Source: Methanomicrobiales archaeon
Lineage (GTDB): Archaea; Halobacteriota; Methanomicrobia; Methanomicrobiales; JACTUA01
Direction of reading: 5' to 3'
Assembly (NCBI GenBank): GCA_028678905.1
Contig: JAJRCO010000355.1
Span: 1 to 5,377 of the forward strand
Length of the DNA: 5,377 nt
Shown: one piece after another, positions 1 to 4,580 of the stretch
How the letters are laid out: every line of letters begins with the position of its first letter
Numbering within the stretch: the stretch's first letter is position 1
Position numbers and translations under genes: made by a program
Notes under the pieces: model-generated
Database searches by the model: none
Seen by the model: the letters and a program-made list of their open reading frames with translations, nothing else
What the model was told of the DNA's origin: nothing

Positions 1-47
1 AGCCGCTTTGGGACAGAATTTCAAAGCAGAAAGAAGGACTGATATGA
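1..47 (+). other. Possible 3' end of an upstream gene cut by the window edge
   Basis: All three plus frames are open from the left edge. Frame 1 ends at TGA 40-42 (last residues FGTEFQSRKKD), frame 3 ends at TGA 45-47 (last residues WDRISKQKEGLI), and frame 2 stays open to TGA 125-127. A hydrophilic C-terminal tail ending just ahead of the bactofilin-like gene is plausible in frame 1 or frame 3, but 14 codons are too few to choose between them or to name a family. If either is right, the next gene starts 24-30 bases downstream and may be co-transcribed. Confidence 0.3.
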
Positions 48-57
48 TAGCCCGTCC

Positions 58-62
58 AAGGA
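58..62 (+). promoter_or_regulatory. Ribosome binding site deciding the start of the bactofilin-like gene
   Basis: AAGGA lies 9 bases before ATG 72 but only 3 bases before ATG 66, and it touches TTG 63. Normal Shine-Dalgarno spacing therefore favours ATG 72. A second AAGGA at 34-38 sits 5 bases before ATG 44, but that frame closes after 27 codons. Confidence 0.45.
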
Positions 63-71
63 TTGATGCAG

Positions 72-482
72 ATGAAGGTATACCAGTGGGGGGACACCTA
101 TATCGCGCCCCGGGGTTCCTTTTTTGACGGCCACGTGAAGGTGGACGGGAACTTTATCGCTCCGGCCGATACGCATTTCTGGGGAAAACTGATGGTTGCG
201 GGACGCCTGGAACTGGGGGCAGGTTCCAGCGTCGGAGGCCAGCTGATCGCCCAGAGCGCGGTCATCGGACCGCGGGCAAAGGTGAAGGGTCCGCTGATTA
301 CCCTGGAGAACGTCACTGTCTGTAACCGGGCCTGCCTGCGGTCCATCCAGGCTGGGGGAAACGTGATCCTGCGGCCCGGTGTTATGGTAGGGGACGTGAA
401 AAGCGATGAGACCATCGTGGTGGTAGGCAAGATCCAGAGCGGGAATCTACTGGGCAGAAACGTCAAGATCTTTGGGGAGTAG
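72..482 (+). CDS. Bactofilin-like polymer-forming beta-helix protein
   Basis: The 136-residue product has the look of the bactofilin / polymer-forming cytoskeletal family (DUF583). Short beta strands of alternating hydrophobic residues are separated by Gly/Asn turns through nearly the whole length, for example GHVKVDGNFIAP (20-31), VGGQLIAQSAVIGPRAKVKG (54-73) and NVKIFGE at the C-terminus. There is no signal peptide or membrane segment, so a cytoplasmic location is inferred. Bactofilins assemble into filaments by end-to-end stacking of such helices; whether this archaeal relative does so is unknown. Hexapeptide acyltransferases share a similar rhythm, but the characteristic (I/L/V)GxxxxI ladder and catalytic His are not evident. 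TTG 63 and ATG 66 are alternative starts; ATG 72 has the best ribosome-site spacing. The last 36 bases overlap the convergent DUF116 gene. Confidence 0.78.
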   Translation: MKVYQWGDTYIAPRGSFFDGHVKVDGNFIAPADTHFWGKLMVAGRLELGAGSSVGGQLIAQSAVIGPRAKVKGPLITLENVTVCNRACLRSIQAGGNVILRPGVMVGDVKSDETIVVVGKIQSGNLLGRNVKIFGE

Positions 483-1148
483 GGCGGGGTCCAATCCCAG
501 GCCGGCCACGTCAAACAGCTCGTGCCAATCCAGCAGGGTCTCCACGCATCCGTCCCGCAGGGTGACCACTCCCATTCCGCACAGGCCGATGCGGTCGCAC
601 ATCTCCAGCCCGTCCCGGACCTCGATGATACATCCCGCTCCGATGATCCCGGCCGGGCGGTATTTTTTCACCATCCGGGAGATGAAGCTCGAGCCGGGCA
701 CAATGAAAGTCCGGTAGCCCATGTCCCGGAGCAGCGGAAGCGTTTTTCCCATCTCGCACTGGCCACAGTGCTGGCAATGCAGTCCTTCTGGCGTGAGGTG
801 GGCAGGGCATTTCGAGGACCGCAGGCACTGGGGGAAGAAGACGGCCCGCTGGCTCACCGGAATGGACTCGAATCCCTTCGCGTTCATGGAGTTATGCACG
901 CGGATGAAAAAGCGCACCAGTTCCTCGTCGTCCAGGCCGAACAGGCCCACGATGGCCTTCATCAGCCCTTCCAGCATGGTGAAACCGGAGGAGAGGAGGC
1001 GGGGGAAGTAGAATTTTCCCCGTCTCATAGAATAAAGGGCGATGAATGCGAGGAAAAACCCGAACGCGAGCAGCCCGATGATGGCCAGCAGGGTGAGCTC
1101 GCCGATAAGCATCACAAACTGGTCCCACGGGGGCGAGATGAATACCAT
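447..1148 (-). CDS. DUF116 membrane-anchored cysteine-rich protein
   Basis: The 233-residue product matches the DUF116 family, conserved in methanogens and anaerobic bacteria and without a settled function. It starts with one strongly hydrophobic segment (about 15-40) followed by MRRGK, a membrane anchor that probably leaves the rest in the cytoplasm. The soluble part has PQC (108), C114, then CxxCxxC at 125, 128 and 131, followed by MGYRTFIVPGSSF (143-155), GAGCIIEV (170-177), and C184, C190 and C201. The cysteine pattern suggests metal or iron-sulfur binding, which is inference. The frame stays open upstream into mtnA, but that part is an Arg/His/Gly-rich shadow. ATG 1148 is the first start after the mtnA stop (38-base gap) and has no Shine-Dalgarno. 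ATG 1112, at the membrane segment, is an alternative. It is the last gene of the minus-strand cluster. Confidence 0.87.
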   Translation of the reverse strand: MVFISPPWDQFVMLIGELTLLAIIGLLAFGFFLAFIALYSMRRGKFYFPRLLSSGFTMLEGLMKAIVGLFGLDDEELVRFFIRVHNSMNAKGFESIPVSQRAVFFPQCLRSSKCPAHLTPEGLHCQHCGQCEMGKTLPLLRDMGYRTFIVPGSSFISRMVKKYRPAGIIGAGCIIEVRDGLEMCDRIGLCGMGVVTLRDGCVETLLDWHELFDVAGLGLDPALLPKDLDVSAQ

Positions 1149-1173
1149 TGGAGGAAAACTTGGGCTGTAACCG

Positions 1174-1181
1174 ATAATAAT
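1174..1181 (-). promoter_or_regulatory. Possible TATA-like box ahead of DUF116
   Basis: On the minus strand the short gap between mtnA and DUF116 contains ATTATTAT, centred about 29 bases before ATG 1148. That is about the distance expected for a leaderless archaeal transcript, and it fits the absence of a ribosome site. It could equally be plain AT-rich spacer, with DUF116 read from the operon message. Confidence 0.25.
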
Positions 1182-1186
1182 GTTCG

Positions 1187-2209
1187 TTATGGTGACAGGA
1201 TGCGGGACATATCCAGCGGCGGGAAGAGCACTCCCCGCTCGGTGATGATGCCGGTCACCAGGGGGAGCGGGGTGGCATCGAAGGCCGGGTTGCGCACCCC
1301 GGCCTGATCGGGAACGAGCTGCCAGTCCCCGCAGGTGCGCAGCTCCTCTCCGCCCCGCTCCTCGATGGTCACCTCCCATTCCTTCCGCAGTGGGTCGAAG
1401 GTGGAGAGGGGTGCGGCGGTGTAGAAGGGAATATCGTGATAGCGGGCGGTGACTGCGTGCGCATAGGTCCCAATCTTGTTGAACAGAGCATCCACAGTGA
1501 TGCGGTCTGCCCCTACCAGCACGAGGTCGATCTCTCTTCTGCGCATCAGGGAGGCCGCGGCGCTGTCGGGGATTACGGTGACCGGGATCCCGTCCCGGAT
1601 CAGTTCCCACGCGGTCAGACGGGCTCCCTGCAGGAGGGGCCGCGTCTCGCAGGCGATCACCTGCACTTCCTTTCCTTCCGCTACCGCGGAGCGGACCACT
1701 CCCAGGGCTGTACCCCAGCGGGTACAGGCCAGCGCCCCCGCGTTGCAGTGGGTGAGCACCGTGCAGGGGTCCGGGAGCAAGGCCGCCCCTACCGCCCCGA
1801 TGGCCAGACAGGTCTCCTCATCCTCCCGGGCGATGCGATGGGCCTCCTCGAGAGCGACTTCCTGTGCATCTTCCACACTCCCGGCGGCTGCTATGCGGGT
1901 CGTCACCCGTTCGATGCCCCAGGAGAGGTTGACCGCGGTGGGCCGGGTCTTCTTCAGGAGTCCGGCCTGTTCCTGAATTTCGGCAAGGAATGCGGGGAGG
2001 GAAGTCTCTCTGCTGGTGCGGGCGGCGAGGGCCATCCCGTAGGCGCCCGCTACCCCCAGCGCCGGTGCACCCCGCACTTCCAGTCGCCGAATAGCCCGGG
2101 CGAGTCTCTCCACGTCGGTGCACTCCACCACCTCGTAACGGGCGGGAAGCACCGTCTGATCAATCAGGAAGAGGCTCTCCCCCTCCCACCACAGGGTTTC
2201 GTCCCTCAC
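1187..2209 (-). CDS. mtnA: S-methyl-5-thioribose-1-phosphate isomerase (MtnA / eIF2B-like family)
   Basis: The 340-residue product, full length for MtnA, interconverts the aldose and ketose forms of 5-substituted ribose 1-phosphates. In methionine salvage the substrate is methylthioribose 1-phosphate; in methanogens homologs have also been tied to recycling 5'-deoxyadenosine from radical SAM enzymes. Visible hallmarks are VRGAPALGVAGAYG (46-58), THCNAGALA (153-161) with catalytic Cys155, CETRPLLQGARLTAWEL (187-203), VGADRI with catalytic Asp235, NKIGTY (244-249) and NPAFDATP (307-314). The N-terminal LWWEGESLFLIDQTVLP stretch argues for MtnA over the shorter ribose-1,5-bisphosphate isomerases. 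The GTG start overlaps the stop of the upstream HdrA-like gene as GTGA, with GGAGG at 2220-2224 ten bases ahead, so translational coupling is likely. No other methionine-salvage gene is in the window. Confidence 0.91.
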   Translation of the reverse strand: MRDETLWWEGESLFLIDQTVLPARYEVVECTDVERLARAIRRLEVRGAPALGVAGAYGMALAARTSRETSLPAFLAEIQEQAGLLKKTRPTAVNLSWGIERVTTRIAAAGSVEDAQEVALEEAHRIAREDEETCLAIGAVGAALLPDPCTVLTHCNAGALACTRWGTALGVVRSAVAEGKEVQVIACETRPLLQGARLTAWELIRDGIPVTVIPDSAAASLMRRREIDLVLVGADRITVDALFNKIGTYAHAVTARYHDIPFYTAAPLSTFDPLRKEWEVTIEERGGEELRTCGDWQLVPDQAGVRNPAFDATPLPLVTGIITERGVLFPPLDMSRILSP

Positions 2210-3495
2210 AATTCTTTCGCCTCCGCGGCGAGCACATCGCGGAAGGCCTTCATCGCCGCGGCCTCACCCATGATCACCGTGTCCGGGATATCCCGGGGAG
2301 CGGCGACCGTGCCGGCGATGTAGATGCCCGGCTTGATGGTGGTCACCGGGGCCATCGCGTCGTTTGCGGCCCGGGCGAATCCGGTCTTCTCCAGGGGAAT
2401 ACCCAGGCTCTCCGCGATCTTGGGAAGGTCCGGCGCCGGGTCGATCCCCGCGGAGAGCACCACCAGCTCCGGGTGGAGGGTGAGCACTTCCCGAGTCTCG
2501 GTATTCTCTACCTGCAGGGTGACCCCGGATGCGTCCTGCTCTACCCCACCGGGCATCCCCTTGAGGAAGCGAATCCCCATCTGTTCTGCACGCCGGTAGT
2601 ACTCCTCATACCCTTTCCCATAGGCACGGATGTCCTGGTAGCAGATGGTGACCTCAGCCTCCGGGTACTTCTCTTTGATCAGCATGGCATTCTTGATCGC
2701 CGCCATGCAGCAGACGCAGGAGCAGTATGGCCGGTCCACGGAGATGTCCCGGGAGCCCACGCACTGAATGAACACCACGCTCTGTGGGGTGGAACCGGAG
2801 CTCAGACGGCGTACCTCCCCTCCGGTAGGGCCGCTCGCGTTGAGCATCCGCTCCAGCTCCAGACTGGTGATTACGTCGGGGAACCGTAGATACCCGAACT
2901 GGCTCTTGCGACAGGCGTCAAAGATAGTATACCCTACCGCCACGATCACGCTGGCCACATGCACCTGGATCTCCGTCTCTTTCTGCTCTTTCAGAACCGC
3001 GTCCCGAGCGCAGACGTCGTAACAAAGCCCGCACTCGATGCAGTGCTCCTGGTCCTTGATCACCAGGTCGGGGACCGACTGAGGCTGGGGCTTGTAGATC
3101 GCCTTGCGCACCCCGATTCCGGCATCGAAACGGTTGTACACCTCCACCGGACAGATCTGCACACAGTCCCCGCACCCGTTGCAGAGCGACTCATCGATGA
3201 ACCGGGGTTTTTTGCGGATGGTCAGGGTGAAGTCTCCCACTTCTCCCTCGATCTTTTCTACGGAGGAGCAGGTGTGAAGCTGGATCATGGGGTGGCGGGC
3301 CACTTCGGCCATCTTGGGCGAAAGAATGCACATGGCGCAGTCGTTGGTGGGAAACGTCTTGTCTAGCTGGGCCATGTGGCCACCGATGGAAGGCTCCCGC
3401 TCGATCAGGTGTACCAGGATCTCGTGATTCGCGAGATCCAGCGCCGCCTGGATGCCAGCTACCCCCGCTCCGATGACCGCGACGCTATTGACCAA
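2206..3495 (-). CDS. Short HdrA-like FAD/iron-sulfur oxidoreductase
   Basis: The 429-residue product closely resembles the thioredoxin-reductase core of heterodisulfide reductase subunit A. In order it has an FAD-binding GAGVAG (9-14); the HdrA signature QLDKTFPTNDCAMC (Cys53, Cys56); an inserted two-cluster ferredoxin domain (Cys105/108/111/115 and 152/155/158/162); LNASGPTGGE; and QCVGSRD with Cys245 plus Cys258, 262 and 263, the same 13-4-1 spacing that ligates the unusual cluster of methanogen HdrA. It is about 220 residues shorter than classical HdrA, lacking the N-terminal domain and C-terminal ferredoxin. A cytoplasmic electron-transfer role is likely; partners and substrate are unknown. 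Start: TTG 3495 has GGAGG at 3504-3508 with 8-base spacing and an 11-base overlap with the preceding gene. ATG 3534 would need a 50-base overlap and adds 13 residues ahead of the first beta strand. Confidence 0.9.
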   Translation of the reverse strand: MVNSVAVIGAGVAGIQAALDLANHEILVHLIEREPSIGGHMAQLDKTFPTNDCAMCILSPKMAEVARHPMIQLHTCSSVEKIEGEVGDFTLTIRKKPRFIDESLCNGCGDCVQICPVEVYNRFDAGIGVRKAIYKPQPQSVPDLVIKDQEHCIECGLCYDVCARDAVLKEQKETEIQVHVASVIVAVGYTIFDACRKSQFGYLRFPDVITSLELERMLNASGPTGGEVRRLSSGSTPQSVVFIQCVGSRDISVDRPYCSCVCCMAAIKNAMLIKEKYPEAEVTICYQDIRAYGKGYEEYYRRAEQMGIRFLKGMPGGVEQDASGVTLQVENTETREVLTLHPELVVLSAGIDPAPDLPKIAESLGIPLEKTGFARAANDAMAPVTTIKPGIYIAGTVAAPRDIPDTVIMGEAAAMKAFRDVLAAEAKEL

Positions 3496-3979
3496 CGACG
3501 TATCCTCCGGCAAGCGTGCGGTACTGAACTGCATTGGCGACGATCTGCTCTCTTTCCGCAGGCGTTGTCTGGCGGACCACTTTTCCGGGAACCCCCAGCA
3601 CCAGGGAATGGGGCGGGATCTTCATTCCCTCGGTGACCACCGCACCGGCCCCGATCAGGGACCCTTCACCGACCACCGCACCATTCATCACAATCGCCCC
3701 CATCCCCACCAGCACCCGTTCGTCGATCTGGCAGCCGTGCAGGATCGCCCCGTGGCCTACCGAGACCTGGGTTCCAACCCGCACCGGGAAACCGCGGCTT
3801 CCGTGGACCACGGCGTTATCCTGGATGTTGGAGTCCGCTCCGATGACGATAGCGTCCCGATCCCCCCGGATCACTGTCCCGAACCAGACGCTGACCCCCT
3901 CATCGAGGAGCACGTCCCCGGTGACGGTGGCATTGGGCGCGATAAACAGGGCTGATCGGCGACCATGAACGGCAGTCAT
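3485..3979 (-). CDS. Gamma-class carbonic anhydrase-like hexapeptide protein
   Basis: The 164-residue product is a left-handed beta-helix protein of the gamma carbonic anhydrase / YrdA / CamH group, which interconverts CO2 and bicarbonate when active. Hexapeptide repeats run from about residue 12 to 135 (for example VLVGMGAIVMNGAVVGEGSLIGAG in overlapping rungs), ending in the usual PxSLVLGVPGKVVR and a C-terminal helix. The three zinc ligands are visible as His59 (AVVHG), His76 and His81 (VGHGAILHG). Arg38 and Asp40 (IRGD) and Gln53 match active-site positions. The long acidic loop of Methanosarcina Cam is absent, so CamH-like or an uncharacterised relative fits better; some such proteins show no carbonic anhydrase activity. 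No signal peptide is present, so it is cytoplasmic. It is the first gene of the cluster, has no Shine-Dalgarno, and its stop overlaps the HdrA-like start. Confidence 0.88.
   Translation of the reverse strand: MTAVHGRRSALFIAPNATVTGDVLLDEGVSVWFGTVIRGDRDAIVIGADSNIQDNAVVHGSRGFPVRVGTQVSVGHGAILHGCQIDERVLVGMGAIVMNGAVVGEGSLIGAGAVVTEGMKIPPHSLVLGVPGKVVRQTTPAEREQIVANAVQYRTLAGGYVVGQ
3504..3508 (-). promoter_or_regulatory. Ribosome binding site for the HdrA-like gene, selecting a TTG start
   Basis: GGAGG on the minus strand ends 8 bases before TTG 3495. It lies downstream of the possible ATG 3534, so it can only serve the TTG. It is within the last codons of the carbonic anhydrase-like gene, a typical arrangement for coupled translation. 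Confidence 0.65.
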
Positions 3980-4010
3980 AATAACATAAGGGTTTGATCT
4001 TTAGTAAGAA
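3978..4010. promoter_or_regulatory. Compact divergent promoter region between the carbonic anhydrase-like gene and coaD
   Basis: Only 30 bases separate the two divergent start codons and neither has a Shine-Dalgarno. On the plus strand ATAATAACAT (3978-3987) is centred about 27 bases before the coaD ATG. On the minus strand TTCTTACTAAA (read from 4010 to 4000) is centred about 26 bases before the other ATG. Both distances suit archaeal TATA boxes driving leaderless messages. The boxes match the TTTATATA consensus only loosely. Confidence 0.45.
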
Positions 4011-4468
4011 TGAAGGTTATGGTAGGCGGAACCTTCGATCCGCTCCACGAAGGGCACAAGAAGCTCCTCCGCCGAACTTTCTCCCTGGCCGGGAGGGACG
4101 GTGAGGTGGTGATCGGGCTGACCACCGATCGTTTCGCCTCCGGAAAAGCTCACCCGGTACGCCCGTATGAGGAGCGGAAAAGCCATGTGGAGAAGTTCAT
4201 CCGAGAGCAGGGGTTTACTGCCTCCTGGACTATAGAGCCCCTTACCGATCGCTACGGGCCGGCCGTAGACGCGGACTTCGATGCTCTGGTGGTGAGCGAA
4301 GAGACCCAGCCGGTAGGGATGGAGATCAACGTCCTGCGCCGGAAGAAAGGGAAAAGAAAGGTGGATATCCACCAGATCGCCTGTGTCCTCGCTGAAGACG
4401 GGAGGTGGATCTCCAGCACCCGCATCTACCGGGGCGAGATCGATCCGCAGGGGCATATGCTGAGATAA
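4010..4468 (+). CDS. coaD: Archaeal phosphopantetheine adenylyltransferase
   Basis: The 152-residue product is the archaeal/eukaryotic-type PPAT (COG1019), a cytoplasmic nucleotidyltransferase that joins ATP and 4'-phosphopantetheine to make dephospho-CoA, the penultimate step of coenzyme A synthesis. The family signature is intact: VGGTFDPLHEGHKKLL (5-20) with the nucleotide-binding HxGH at 13-16, GLTTDRF (36-42), PYEERK (52-57), VVSEET (94-99) and the C-terminal ISSTRI motif (134-139). Length is normal for the archaeal form. ATG 4010 is chosen because the family begins MKVxVGGTFD; ATG 4019 would remove the first strand. No ribosome site is visible, so a leaderless message is likely. It is divergent from the carbonic anhydrase-like cluster and appears to be a single-gene unit, followed by T-runs. 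Confidence 0.94.
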   Translation: MKVMVGGTFDPLHEGHKKLLRRTFSLAGRDGEVVIGLTTDRFASGKAHPVRPYEERKSHVEKFIREQGFTASWTIEPLTDRYGPAVDADFDALVVSEETQPVGMEINVLRRKKGKRKVDIHQIACVLAEDGRWISSTRIYRGEIDPQGHMLR

Positions 4469-4477
4469 GAAAGTGAA

Positions 4478-4485
4478 TTTTTCTT
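4478..4485 (+). terminator. T-rich terminator downstream of coaD
   Basis: TTTTTCTT begins 10 bases after the coaD stop and a second T5 run lies at 4511-4515. Archaeal transcription commonly ends at such U-runs without a hairpin. The short palindrome at 4495-4505 between them has too small a loop to matter. Confidence 0.45.
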
Positions 4486-4569
4486 GATAGATATAGCAAT
4501 TTGCTTAGCGTTTTTCCATGGAAGGAAGAATTCCCAAGAGATTATATTCGGGAGATCGTAGTCCGTAAT
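4486..4569. other. AT-rich gap between convergent genes
   Basis: This is the middle of the 112-base interval between the coaD stop and the repeat-protein stop. It is clearly more AT-rich than the flanking genes and contains no open frame of note. It has small palindromes (TCCATGGA at 4516-4523; the 11-base AGCAA-T-TTGCT at 4495-4505) but no tRNA-like, small-RNA-like or promoter-like structure I can support. Confidence 0.5.
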
Positions 4570-4580
4570 AAAAAGGAAAA
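4570..4580 (-). terminator. T-rich terminator of the repeat-protein gene
   Basis: Read on the minus strand, TTTTCCTTTTT follows directly after the TAA of the repeat-protein gene. No stem is present; the T-richness alone fits archaeal termination. Confidence 0.45.

Noticed and set aside
44..127. 27-codon plus-strand frame starting at ATG 44 with AAGGA at 34-38
   Set aside because: Ribosome-site spacing is good, but the frame mostly overlaps the bactofilin-like gene, has no recognisable content and could simply be the end of an upstream open frame.
98..514. Minus-strand open frame of 138 codons opposite the bactofilin-like gene
   Set aside because: Pro/Thr/Trp-rich shadow with no family features, opposite a gene with clear beta-helix periodicity.
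522..1307. Plus-strand open frame of 261 codons opposite DUF116
   Set aside because: Product is His/Gln/Gly-rich without domain signatures; the opposite strand carries conserved DUF116 motifs.
1149..1610. Upstream extension of the DUF116 reading frame by 154 residues
   Set aside because: It lies wholly or mostly within mtnA in another frame and is an Arg/His/Gly/Pro-rich sequence typical of a high-GC shadow; DUF116 family content begins only at 1148.
1436..2323. Plus-strand open frame of 295 codons opposite mtnA
   Set aside because: Gly/His/Pro-rich shadow caused by high GC; catalytic motifs of MtnA are on the minus strand.
4001..4456. Minus-strand open frame opposite coaD
   Set aside because: No motifs, and coaD carries both nucleotidyltransferase signatures on the plus strand.
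4495..4505. Palindrome AGCAA-T-TTGCT followed by T5 as a hairpin terminator
   Set aside because: A one-base loop cannot form a stable hairpin; termination at the T-runs does not need it.
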